Assembly (NCBI RefSeq): GCF_000412695.1
Contig: NC_021499.1
Location: 496,001 to 560,000 of the forward strand
DNA length: 64,000 nucleotides
Origin: Pseudomonas resinovorans NBRC 106553
GTDB taxonomy: Bacteria > Pseudomonadota > Gammaproteobacteria > Pseudomonadales > Pseudomonadaceae
Direction of reading: 5' to 3'
In this document: one piece after another, positions 54,195 to 62,206 of the stretch
Layout: every line of letters starts with the position of its first letter
Numbering within the stretch: the stretch's first letter is position 1
Notes under the pieces: model-generated
Seen by the model: only the letters and a program-made list of their open reading frames with translations
Databases searched by the model: none
What the model was told of the DNA's origin: nothing
Position numbers and translations under genes: made by a program

Positions 54195-55106
54195 ATGAAA
54201 ACCACCCTGGACGAACTGCTGGCCTTCACCACCGTGGTCGATACCGGCTCCATCACCGCCGCCGCCGAGCAGTTGGCGCAGACCGCCTCGGGGGTCAGCC
54301 GTGCCCTCAGCCGCCTGGAGGACAAGCTCGAGGTCACCCTGTTGCGCCGCACCACCCGCCGCCTGGAACTCACCGAGGAAGGCGAGGCCTTCCTGGCCCA
54401 GGCGCGGCGCATCCTCGCCCAGGTGGAAGAAGCCGAGGAGCAGATGGCCTTGCGCCGGCAGAAGCCCGCCGGACGCCTGCGGATCAACGCCGCCTCGCCG
54501 TTCATGCTGCATGTGCTGGTGCCGTTGGTGGCCGGGTTTCGTGAGCGCTACCCGGAAGTCGAACTGGAACTGCACAGCAGCGAGCGGATCATCGACCTGA
54601 TCGAGCACCGCACCGATCTCGCCATCCGCATCGGCGCCCTGCGCGACTCCAGCCTCCACGCCCGCCCACTGGGCAGCAGCCGCATCCGCGTGCTGGCGAG
54701 CCCGGAATACCTCCAGGCCCATGGCGCCCCTGCATCGGTAGAGGCATTGCAGGGACGCTGCCTGATCGGCTTCACCCAGCCGGAAAGCCTCAACCACTGG
54801 CCCCTGCGCCATGCCCAGGGCGACAGCCTGCCGATCGACCCGGCGATCAGCGTGTCCAGCGGCGAGACCTTGCGCCACCTGGCCCTGGCCGGCGCCGGCA
54901 TCGTCTGCCTGTCCGACTTCATGACCCAGGCCGACCGCGCCGAGGGTCGCCTGGTACAGGTGCTGGCCGACGACACCCTGGAAGTGCGCCAGCCGATCAA
55001 CGCCGTCTACTACCGCAATACCGCGCTGGCCTCGCGCATCGTCTGTTTCCTCGACTACCTGGCGGAGTGCCTGAAGCAGCAGGCATGGGCGCAGCGCACG
55101 ACCTGA
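54195..55106 (+). CDS. LysR-family regulator (YafC-like)
   Basis: A 303-aa LysR regulator with an N-terminal winged helix (LLAFTTVVDTGSITAAAEQLAQTASGVSRALSRLEDKLEV) and an effector domain beginning near 90 (GRLRINAASPFMLHVLVPLV). It is divergent from dkgB with about 130 nt between, resembling E. coli yafC-dkgB. It likely regulates dkgB and itself. Confidence 0.88.
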   Translation: MKTTLDELLAFTTVVDTGSITAAAEQLAQTASGVSRALSRLEDKLEVTLLRRTTRRLELTEEGEAFLAQARRILAQVEEAEEQMALRRQKPAGRLRINAASPFMLHVLVPLVAGFRERYPEVELELHSSERIIDLIEHRTDLAIRIGALRDSSLHARPLGSSRIRVLASPEYLQAHGAPASVEALQGRCLIGFTQPESLNHWPLRHAQGDSLPIDPAISVSSGETLRHLALAGAGIVCLSDFMTQADRAEGRLVQVLADDTLEVRQPINAVYYRNTALASRIVCFLDYLAECLKQQAWAQRTT

Positions 55107-55138
55107 TCCCGGTACTCCCTTGTGGGGGAAGCACGCCC

Positions 55139-55210
55139 GTAGGATGGGGTGAGCCTGCGATACCCATCAATCCGGACCGCATGGGTATCGCTCTGCTCAA
55201 CCCATCCTAC
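55139..55210. repeat. REP doublet, type B
   Basis: A 72-nt inverted repeat, GTAGGATGGGGTGAGCCTGC to CTGCTCAACCCATCCTAC, with two ATGGGT/ACCCAT hairpins, after the LysR gene. Confidence 0.8.
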
Positions 55211-55276
55211 GGGCCTGTCCATAATTTCACTCAATTGGTTGGCTGGAAGGCCCTTTATTTGGCGGCTTGGTGGTTA

Positions 55277-55300
55277 CTGTGTTGTTTATTTGCAACACAG
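55277..55300. promoter_or_regulatory. Candidate operator upstream of the polyamine oxidase-like gene
   Basis: CTGTGTTG-N8-CAACACAG is a perfect 8+8 inverted repeat 71 nt before the start codon in an A/T-rich promoter region. A second imperfect repeat, CGTGAATTCTG...CAGAAAGTTCACG (55311-55362), lies between it and the gene. A PauR/PuuR-like regulator is encoded next door and may bind here. Confidence 0.45.
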
Positions 55301-55370
55301 GGCTTGGCTTCGTGAATTCTGTCGTGTAAATTTTCATGAAATTATCAATCAGAAAGTTCACGAGGCTTCC

Positions 55371-56660
55371 ATGTTCAAGCAGTCCGCCCAGCATGTCGGC
55401 ACCTACTACGCCCGCACCTTCCCGGGCAGCATCCCGCTGCGGCCGTCCCTGGCGGGCAGCGAGGACGCCGATGTACTGATCATCGGCGCCGGTTTCAGTG
55501 GTTTGCACACCGGACTGCGCCTGGCCCTGGCCGGCAAGCGAGTGGTGCTGCTGGAAGCCAGCCGCGTGGCCTGGGCCGCCTCCGGGCGCAATGGTGGGCA
55601 GGCACTGCTGGGATGGTCCTGCGACATGCCGCCCCTGGAAAAGGCCCTGGGCCTGGAGCGCACCCGTCGCCTGTGGGACAGCATGCGCTGGGCCGCCAGC
55701 GAGATGCGCGAACTGCCGCAACGCCATGGTTTCGACGTGGACTACCGCGTCGGCAGCCTGTGGACCGCCGTGATGGAGCGCCGGGTGAAGCTGCTGGAGG
55801 AAGCCCAGCACGACGCCATCCACAAGTGGGGCTACGACCGGATGCGCATGATCGGCCGGGACGAACTGCCGGAGTGGATCGACAGCCCGCGCTACCAGGC
55901 CGCCCTCTACGACCCGGAAGCCGCCCACCTCAACCCGCTCAAGCTGGCCCAGGGCCTGGCCGCCGCCATCGAGGCCGCCGGTGGCCGCATCTTTGAACAG
56001 ACGCGGGTGCTGGAATACCGTGAAACGCCGTCCGGCTACGTGGCCCGTACCGCCCAGGGCGAAGTACGCGCCGACGTGCTGGTGCTGGCCTGCAACGCCT
56101 ATGTCGACCGTCTCGACCGCCAGCTCTCCAGCCGCCTGCTGCCGGTGGGCTCGTACCAGGTGGCCACCGCGCCGCTGGACCCGGAACTGGCCCGCTCGCT
56201 GCTGCCGAAGAACAGCTGCGCCATCGACAACCAGTTCGTCCCCGACTACTTCCGCCTGACCCCCGACCATCGCCTGCTGTTCGGGGGCGGCTGCACCTAC
56301 CTGGGTGGCCTGCCCAAGGACGTGCCGGCGGCCACCCGACCCTACCTGGAGCGTGTCTTCCCGCAGCTCAAGGGCGTGGAAATCGAATTCGGCTGGGGCG
56401 GGCATATCGACGTCAGCATGAAACGCACCCCGGACATCGGCCGCCAGGGCCAGCGCTACTGGCTGCAAGGCTTCTCCGGCCACGGCATCCTGCCGACCCT
56501 GGCCGGCGCCAAGGCGGTGAGCGACGCCATCCTGGGCGATGACGGGCTGCTCGACCTCTACCAGGCCATCGGCAATCCGCGCTTCCCAGGTGGATCGCTG
56601 CTGGCCGCGCCATTGGAAGCCGCCGGCAAGGCCTATTACCGGTTGCGGGATGTGATTTAA
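55371..56660 (+). CDS. FAD-dependent gamma-glutamylpolyamine oxidase-like enzyme (PuuB/PauB)
   Basis: A 429-aa DadA/PuuB-type flavoprotein with the FAD motif VLIIGAGFSGLHTGLRLALAG, followed by EASRVAWAASGRNGGQAL (ATG-type second FAD motif) and a C-terminal GFSGHGILPTLAGAKAVSDAI. In the gamma-glutamylated polyamine route it oxidises gamma-glutamylputrescine or similar to the aldehyde with H2O2. GAGG lies 6 nt before ATG 55371; the longer upstream frame crosses a repeat and was rejected. The nearby glutamine synthetase-like gene and cupin regulator support the polyamine role. Confidence 0.85.
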   Translation: MFKQSAQHVGTYYARTFPGSIPLRPSLAGSEDADVLIIGAGFSGLHTGLRLALAGKRVVLLEASRVAWAASGRNGGQALLGWSCDMPPLEKALGLERTRRLWDSMRWAASEMRELPQRHGFDVDYRVGSLWTAVMERRVKLLEEAQHDAIHKWGYDRMRMIGRDELPEWIDSPRYQAALYDPEAAHLNPLKLAQGLAAAIEAAGGRIFEQTRVLEYRETPSGYVARTAQGEVRADVLVLACNAYVDRLDRQLSSRLLPVGSYQVATAPLDPELARSLLPKNSCAIDNQFVPDYFRLTPDHRLLFGGGCTYLGGLPKDVPAATRPYLERVFPQLKGVEIEFGWGGHIDVSMKRTPDIGRQGQRYWLQGFSGHGILPTLAGAKAVSDAILGDDGLLDLYQAIGNPRFPGGSLLAAPLEAAGKAYYRLRDVI

Positions 56661-56722
56661 GTGCCTGCCCTGAAGCGGCTGCGCGTCGGCCATACGGCGT
56701 TGGAAGCGGTCTCGGGATGCTC

Positions 56723-56739
56723 ATTTACGGCGAGTAAAC
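56723..56739. promoter_or_regulatory. ATTTAC...GTAAAC inverted motif upstream of the XRE-cupin gene
   Basis: ATTTAC-GGCGA-GTAAAC about 75 nt before the regulator start, within GCTCATTTAC...GTAAACTCCGC. A similar CTCATTTAC/GTAAACTCCGC sequence is, to my memory, common in Pseudomonas intergenic regions. Operator or repeat cannot be told. Confidence 0.35.
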
Positions 56740-56813
56740 TCCGCTCCCTCGACCCTTTCCGCCTTGTCTGGCTCTAGCTCGCGCGCTCCAGAACAGGCAC
56801 TACGGAGACATCC

Positions 56814-57371
56814 ATGGACAAGCACGACGAAATCGAAGCCCTCGCGATCCTGATTCGCGACCTGCGCAAGCACAAGAACGTGACCCTGGGCGATCTCGCC
56901 ACGCGCATCGACCGCTCGGTGGGCTTTCTCTCCCAGGTGGAGCGCGGCCTGTCGCGCCCGACCGTGGCCGACCTCACCGCCATCAGCGAGGCGCTGGGTG
57001 TGCCCACCACCTACTTCTACAACCTGAGCAAGCCGCGCGGGACGCCCTGGGTGACCCGCCCGGGCGAACGCCGCACGCTCTACTACGCGGGCGGCATCAC
57101 CGATGTGCTGGCCTCGCCCACCATGTCCGGCGGCTTCTCCATGCTCGAAAGCCATCTCGCACCCGGCGCCACCAGTGGCGAAGGGCATCTGGATGACAGC
57201 TCCGAACAGGGCGGTTTCGTGCTCGAGGGCGAACTGACGGTCTGGTACGGCGACGACGCCGAGCCCGTGACCCTCAAGCCCAACGACAGCTTCCAGCTGC
57301 CGCCCCATGCCCAGTTCCGCTACGCCAATCTTTCCGACAAACCGACGCGAGTGTTGTGGGTGTTCACCTGA
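56814..57371 (+). CDS. XRE-family regulator with cupin domain (PuuR/PauR-like)
   Basis: A 185-aa regulator with an N-terminal HTH_3 domain (IRDLRKHKNVTLGDLATRIDRSVGFLSQVERGLSRPTV, residues 12-70) and a C-terminal cupin (about 105-185: EGHLDDSSEQGGFVLEGELTVWYGDD). This is the layout of PuuR (E. coli) and PauR (P. aeruginosa), repressors of putrescine/polyamine catabolism. It sits between the oxidase-like and synthetase-like genes. The exact ligand is inferred from context. Confidence 0.87.
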   Translation: MDKHDEIEALAILIRDLRKHKNVTLGDLATRIDRSVGFLSQVERGLSRPTVADLTAISEALGVPTTYFYNLSKPRGTPWVTRPGERRTLYYAGGITDVLASPTMSGGFSMLESHLAPGATSGEGHLDDSSEQGGFVLEGELTVWYGDDAEPVTLKPNDSFQLPPHAQFRYANLSDKPTRVLWVFT

Positions 57372-57396
57372 AACCCCGCCTCGCAGGACCGCAGTG

Positions 57397-58749
57397 ATGA
57401 CAACAACAAACCAGTACCCCGATCTGCTCAGCGAAGTACGCGCCTTCCGTGCCAAGTACCCGGATATCCGCTACATCGACCTGATCTGCCTGGACATTCC
57501 CGGCCACTTCTACGGCAAGCGCTACCCCGTGGACATGGTCGAGAAAGTGGCCGCCGGCAGCCCCCTCAAGGTGCCGCAGAACTGCGTGCTGCTGGGTACC
57601 CAGGGCGGGCTCTACCCCATCGGCGACTACTGCTTCGCCGACGGTGACCCGGACGCCCCGCGCCGCCTGGTGCCGGGAACCCTGGTGCCGGTGCGTTGGG
57701 AAAAGGAACCCCTGGGGCAGATGCTGATCACCTCCGACGGCACCGAGGCGCCCATCGAGTTCGAGCCCCGCGAGGTGCTGGCCCAGGTCATCAAGCGTCT
57801 GGAACGCCGTGGCATCCGCCCGGTAGTGGCCTTCGAGCTGGAGTTCTACCTGTTCGACCGCAAGCTCAAGGACGGCCTCCCGCAGTTCCCTCGCGACCCT
57901 TTGTGCGAGGACGAGGACGACCAGCCGAACATGCACATCGAGCGCCTGTCGCGCTTCTCTAGCGTGCTGCATGAAATGGTCGAGGCGGCCAACGAGCAGG
58001 GCGTCGCCGCCAACGTCATCACCGCCGAACTCGGCCCCGGCCAGTTCGAGATCAACTTCGGCCACTGCGACGATGGCCTCAAGGCCGCCGACTGGGCCGC
58101 GCTTTTCTGCCGCAGCACCCGTGGCGTGGCGCTCAAGCATGGCCACCGCGCCAGCTTCATCAGCAAGCCGTACCTCGACGCGCCCGGCAGCGGCATGCAT
58201 GTGCACGTCAGCCTCTACGACCGTGACGGCAACAACCTGCTCGACGGCGACGGCCAGCGCCCCCTGCGCCACGCAGTGGCCGGCTGCCTCGACCTGCTGC
58301 CCCACTGCATGCCGATCTTCGCCGCCAACCACAACGCCTTCCGCCGCTACGGCGCCATGGTCAACGCCGCCAGCCGCGCCAGCTGGGGCTTCGAGGACCG
58401 CGATGCGTGCATCCGCATCCCCGAGTCCGACGGCCGCAACCTGCGCATCGAGCACCGCCTGGCCGGCGCCGACGCCAACCCCTACCTGGTGCTGGCGGCC
58501 ATCCTCACCGGCATGGAACACGGCCTGGACGCGGCCCGCGAACCCATCGCCCCGCTCAACGAAGACCGTGGCAGCGGCATCGATTTCCCGAAGGACATGC
58601 TCACCGCCGTGACCGCCATGCGTAGCCACCCGGTGGTCAACCAGGGCCTGGGCAGCGAATTCGTGATGGTCTACTGCGAGAACAAGCGCCAGGAGTACCT
58701 GGACTTCATGAACGAAGTGAGCGCGCGGGAGTACCGCTGGTACCTGTAA
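57397..58749 (+). CDS. Glutamine synthetase-family gamma-glutamylpolyamine synthetase-like enzyme
   Basis: A 450-aa class III-type glutamine synthetase homologue like PuuA/PauA, which ligates glutamate to putrescine or other polyamines. Visible are the metal/substrate residues in VVAFELEFYLFDRK and AELGPGQFEINFG, SGMHVHVSLYD, and IEHRLAGADANPYLVLAAIL. It lacks the adenylylation-site region of GlnA, as expected for this family. It lies 25 nt after the regulator gene, so they form an operon. Together with the flavin oxidase it would start the gamma-glutamylated polyamine pathway. Confidence 0.88.
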   Translation: MTTTNQYPDLLSEVRAFRAKYPDIRYIDLICLDIPGHFYGKRYPVDMVEKVAAGSPLKVPQNCVLLGTQGGLYPIGDYCFADGDPDAPRRLVPGTLVPVRWEKEPLGQMLITSDGTEAPIEFEPREVLAQVIKRLERRGIRPVVAFELEFYLFDRKLKDGLPQFPRDPLCEDEDDQPNMHIERLSRFSSVLHEMVEAANEQGVAANVITAELGPGQFEINFGHCDDGLKAADWAALFCRSTRGVALKHGHRASFISKPYLDAPGSGMHVHVSLYDRDGNNLLDGDGQRPLRHAVAGCLDLLPHCMPIFAANHNAFRRYGAMVNAASRASWGFEDRDACIRIPESDGRNLRIEHRLAGADANPYLVLAAILTGMEHGLDAAREPIAPLNEDRGSGIDFPKDMLTAVTAMRSHPVVNQGLGSEFVMVYCENKRQEYLDFMNEVSAREYRWYL

Positions 58750-58761
58750 GGGGAACCCTTT

Positions 58762-58852
58762 GTAGGAGCGAATTCATTCGCGAATGCGGACCGTAGGTCC
58801 GCCCCCGGTAAGGCCTGCTGCGCAGGCCGATCGCGATTGAAATCGCTCCTAC
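58762..58852. repeat. REP doublet, type C
   Basis: GTAGGAGCGAATTCATTCGCG at the left and CGATTGAAATCGCTCCTAC at the right enclose GGACCGTAGGTCC and GGCCTGCTGCGCAGGCC hairpins. Confidence 0.75.
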
Positions 58853-58858
58853 ACGTTC

Positions 58859-58918
58859 GTAGCCCGGATGCAATCCGGGGAAATCTTCACCATCGCTCCC
58901 GGATTCCATCCGGGCTAC
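58859..58918. repeat. REP doublet, type D
   Basis: GTAGCCCGGATGCAATCCGGG and CCCGGATTCCATCCGGGCTAC form opposed arms with a 19-nt spacer, directly after the type C doublet and overlapping the end of the LysR gene by 4 nt. Confidence 0.75.
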
Positions 58919-59835
58919 GGTTTCGGGACGCGTGGTTCACCTTCGGCGAAGGCGGCCAGCAAATCCTCCACGAACGCCACCTGTGCCTCGCTCGGTTGCC
59001 GTCCGCGATGGCTGCCGAGGTGGAACTGCACGCGGTAGCCGGCCTCATCCGCCAGCAGCCGGCGTAACTGCCCGCTGGCTTCCCAGGGCGCGGCCACGTG
59101 CTCGGGCAGGAAGCCGACATGGGCCCCGGACAGGACGAACGCCAGGCTGCACTCCACCTGTTCGGTGCGGGCGCTGCTCGGGCCGCTGGGGAAGGGCTGC
59201 CGGGCTTCTTCGAAGCGGTAGGGGTGATGCACCAGGTCGCAGGCGGCGAGGTCCTCGAGGCCGACCTCGGCGCGTTGGAACAGCGGGTGCCCGACGCCGC
59301 AGAACAACCCCTGCTGCTCACTGAACAAGGGCTGGTAGTCCAGCGCCGCCTGGCTGCCGGAGAAGTAGCCGATGGCCAGGTGCAGCCGGTCCTGCAGCAG
59401 GCGCCGCTCCAGTTCGGCGGGCATGGCGCTGATCAGCTCGAAATGCACCGCCTGGTGGCGCTGGCGGAAGCGTCCGATGGCCGCTCCCAGGCGTTGCAGC
59501 ACCTGGTCGTCGAGTGATTCGGAAAGGCCGATGCGCAGCTCGCCGAGCAACAGGTCGGCCATGCCCTGCGCCTCGCCCTTGAAGGTCTCGATGGCGCCGA
59601 ACAGCTTGCGCGTGGCGGCCAGCACCTGCTCACCCTTGGGGGTCAGGCGAAAGCCCGCCTTGCCCCGTTCGCAGAGGCGAAAGCCCAGGCGTGTCTCCAG
59701 CTTGGCCATCTGCGTGCTGATGGTGGACTGGCCGATGCCCAGCTCGCCCTGGGCGGCGCTGAAGCCGCCGCTTTCCACCACCGTGACGAAAATGCGCAGC
59801 AGTTGCAGGTCGAGGTCATGGAGCTGGCTGAGCAT
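58915..59835 (-). CDS. LysR-family transcriptional regulator
   Basis: A 306-aa LysR regulator with an N-terminal HTH (LDLQLLRIFVTVVESGGFSAAQGELGIGQSTISTQMAKLETRLG) and an effector-binding domain (about 90-300). It is divergent from the polyamine-binding protein/agmatinase pair with about 110 nt between, so it likely controls them. Start ATG 59835 is used; another ATG lies 15 nt upstream and cannot be excluded. Its 3' end runs into a REP doublet. Confidence 0.86.
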   Translation of the reverse strand: MLSQLHDLDLQLLRIFVTVVESGGFSAAQGELGIGQSTISTQMAKLETRLGFRLCERGKAGFRLTPKGEQVLAATRKLFGAIETFKGEAQGMADLLLGELRIGLSESLDDQVLQRLGAAIGRFRQRHQAVHFELISAMPAELERRLLQDRLHLAIGYFSGSQAALDYQPLFSEQQGLFCGVGHPLFQRAEVGLEDLAACDLVHHPYRFEEARQPFPSGPSSARTEQVECSLAFVLSGAHVGFLPEHVAAPWEASGQLRRLLADEAGYRVQFHLGSHRGRQPSEAQVAFVEDLLAAFAEGEPRVPKP

Positions 59836-59945
59836 AGCGGCACCAAACATTGATAGTCGTAGATGCCAAAGTAGAACACTTCATATTTATCAGAAGCAAA
59901 GCCCGGCGCAGCATGGCTCCACCGTGATTCCTCCTGGAGCCCACC

Positions 59946-61028
59946 ATGCGTCTTCCCCTCTTGCTCGCCACCCTGTTCGCCTGCGTCCTGCCCGTGCACG
60001 CGGAAGACAAGGTGCTGAACCTCTACAGCTGGTCCGCCTATATCCCGGAGAAGGCGCTCGCCGGCTTCAAGGCCGAAAGTGGTATCGAGGTGAAATACGA
60101 CATCTTCGACAGCGCCGAGGCCCTGGACGCCAAGCTGCTCACCGGCGGCAGCGGCTATGACGTGGTGTTCCCCGCCAGCAGCGGCCTGGCCCGCGCCATC
60201 CAGGCCAAGGCGGTGCAGCCGATGCAGCGCGAGCGGCTGAAGAACTTCGCCAACCTCGACCCCGAGCTGCTGGCCAAGCTGGCCAGCGTGGACCCGGAGA
60301 ACCGCTTCGGCGTGCCCTACACCTGGGGCACCGTGGGCCTGGGGATCAACAAGGAGGCGGTGACCAAGCGCATTCCCGATGCGCCGCTGAACAGCCTCGA
60401 CCTGCTGTTCAAGCCCGAGTACGCCAGCCGGCTGAAGGACTGCGGCATCGCCGTGATCGATTCGCCCCAGGAGGTCATCAGCATCGCCCTGCATTACCTC
60501 GGCAAGGACCCCTACAGCACCGACAAGGCCGACCTGAAGGCGGTGGGCGAACTCTTCGCCACGCTGCAACCCAACGTGCGCTACGTCGGCGCCGGCAAGC
60601 ACATCAACGACCTGGCCAAGGGCGAAATCTGCCTGGCCCTGACCTACAACGGCGACGCCGCCATCGCCGCCGACCAGGCACGCCAGGCGTCGATGCCCTT
60701 CGAGGTGATCTACCGCATCCCCCGCGAAGGCACGCTGATCTGGTTCGACACCATGGTGATCCCCGCCGATGCGCCGCATCCCCAGGCCGCCCACGCCTTC
60801 ATCGACTACATGCTGCGCCCCGAGGCCATCGCCGAGCTGACCAACAGCCAGTTCTTCGCCAACGCCAACCAGGCCGCCACGCCGCTGCTGGCGCCGGAGG
60901 TGGTGGGCGACCCGGACATCTACCCGAGCAAGGAGGTGCGCGACCGCCTGTTCAGCGAGCAGATCCAGAACCTCAAGGACCAGCGCGCCCGTACCCGCCT
61001 CTGGACCAGTTTCCGCACTCAGTACTGA
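59946..61028 (+). CDS. Periplasmic polyamine-binding protein (PotF/SpuD-like)
   Basis: A 360-aa solute-binding protein of the spermidine/putrescine family (PotD/PotF/SpuD/SpuE). Signal peptide MRLPLLLATLFACVLPVHA is followed by LNLYSWSAYIPEKAL, VPYTWGTVGLGINK, NGDAAIA and GTLIWFDTMVIPADAPH, which carry the aromatic and acidic polyamine contacts. No permease or ATPase genes are adjacent, so it either works with a transporter elsewhere or acts as a sensor component. It is 46 nt ahead of the agmatinase gene, suggesting agmatine or putrescine as ligand. Confidence 0.9.
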   Translation: MRLPLLLATLFACVLPVHAEDKVLNLYSWSAYIPEKALAGFKAESGIEVKYDIFDSAEALDAKLLTGGSGYDVVFPASSGLARAIQAKAVQPMQRERLKNFANLDPELLAKLASVDPENRFGVPYTWGTVGLGINKEAVTKRIPDAPLNSLDLLFKPEYASRLKDCGIAVIDSPQEVISIALHYLGKDPYSTDKADLKAVGELFATLQPNVRYVGAGKHINDLAKGEICLALTYNGDAAIAADQARQASMPFEVIYRIPREGTLIWFDTMVIPADAPHPQAAHAFIDYMLRPEAIAELTNSQFFANANQAATPLLAPEVVGDPDIYPSKEVRDRLFSEQIQNLKDQRARTRLWTSFRTQY

Positions 61029-61074
61029 ACCCGCACAGACGGGAAAACAACCACCCCTACGGGAGCCCGATGAG

Positions 61075-62037
61075 ATGGACCACGCCTTCGACAACGACCA
61101 GGCCATTACCCGCGACAGCCTCTATGGCACCGCAGCCGAATCCACCTACGCCGGCATCACCAGCTTCATGCGCCGCCGCTACAGCCGCGACCTCGCCGGC
61201 GTCGACCTGGTGGTGAGCGGGGTGCCCTTCGACACCGCCACCACCAACCGTCCCGGCAGCCGCTTCGGGCCGCGCGCCATCCGCGCCGCCTCGGTACAGA
61301 TGGCCTGGGCCCGGCACTTCCCCTGGGAGTTCGATCCCTTCGACCACCTGGCGGTGATCGACTACGGCGACTGCTCCTTCGACCACGGTACGCCGCAGCA
61401 CACCCCGGAAATCATCCAGGCCCATGCCGCGCGCATCCTCGACGCCGGCGCCGCCATGCTCACCCTGGGCGGCGACCACTTCATCAGCTACCCGCTGCTC
61501 AAGGCCCATGCGGCCAAGCACGGTCCGCTGTCGCTGATCCACTTCGACGCCCACAGCGACACTTGGCCGGACGAAGAGGTGAAGCGCATCGACCACGGCA
61601 CCATGTTCTACCACGCCGCCCGCGAGGGCCTGGTGGACCCGTCGCGCTCGGTGCAGGTGGGCCTGCGCACCACCAACGACGACGTCATGGGCTTCCAGGT
61701 GCTGGACGCCCGCGAGGTGCACCGCCACAGCCCCGAGCAGATCGCCGAGCGCATCCGCGCGCGGGTGGGCGACAACCCGGTGTACCTGACCTTCGACATC
61801 GACTGCCTCGACCCGGCCTTCGCCCCCGGCACCGGCACCCCGGTGTGTGGCGGGCTGTCCAGCCACCAGGCGCTGGAAATCCTCCGTGGCCTGCGCGGCA
61901 TCAACCTGGTGGGCATGGACGTGGTGGAAGTGGCACCGCCCTACGACAACGCCGAGGTCACCGCCCTGGCCGGCGCCACCCTGGCCATGGAGATGGTCTG
62001 CCTGTACGCCGCGCGGCATAAGTTGGGGATGCGCTGA
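61075..62037 (+). CDS. speB: Agmatinase-like ureohydrolase
   Basis: A 320-aa ureohydrolase very similar to E. coli SpeB (FDIDCLDPAFAPGTGTPV and VGMDVVEVAPPYD are nearly identical). It hydrolyses agmatine to putrescine and urea. Binuclear manganese ligands are in GGDHFISYP, HFDAHSDTW and FDIDCLDP. Related Pseudomonas enzymes act on guanidinobutyrate or guanidinopropionate, so the substrate should be treated as likely, not certain. It is coupled to a polyamine-binding protein; putrescine would feed the neighbouring gamma-glutamyl pathway. A bidirectional terminator lies after the REP that follows. Confidence 0.88.
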   Translation: MDHAFDNDQAITRDSLYGTAAESTYAGITSFMRRRYSRDLAGVDLVVSGVPFDTATTNRPGSRFGPRAIRAASVQMAWARHFPWEFDPFDHLAVIDYGDCSFDHGTPQHTPEIIQAHAARILDAGAAMLTLGGDHFISYPLLKAHAAKHGPLSLIHFDAHSDTWPDEEVKRIDHGTMFYHAAREGLVDPSRSVQVGLRTTNDDVMGFQVLDAREVHRHSPEQIAERIRARVGDNPVYLTFDIDCLDPAFAPGTGTPVCGGLSSHQALEILRGLRGINLVGMDVVEVAPPYDNAEVTALAGATLAMEMVCLYAARHKLGMR

Positions 62038-62053
62038 GTCCGTCCAGGGGGAC

Positions 62054-62134
62054 GTAGGATGGGTTGAGCGAAGCGATACCCATCAATGGCCTGATGTTCC
62101 GCTCGATGGGTATCGCAAGCTCAACCCATCCTAC
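62054..62134. repeat. REP doublet, type B
   Basis: An 81-nt inverted repeat from GTAGGATGGGTTGAGCGAAG to GCAAGCTCAACCCATCCTAC, just after the agmatinase gene. Confidence 0.8.
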
Positions 62135-62158
62135 AAACTACAAACGAGCTCCGAGCGG

Positions 62159-62194
62159 TAAAAAAGACGCGGGCCCAACACGGGCCCGCGTTTT
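62159..62194. terminator. Bidirectional terminator
   Basis: ACGCGGGCCC-AACAC-GGGCCCGCGT with an A-run on the left and TTT on the right, between the convergent agmatinase and CoA-transferase genes. Confidence 0.85.
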
Positions 62195-62206
62195 CACGCA
62201 CGAAAC

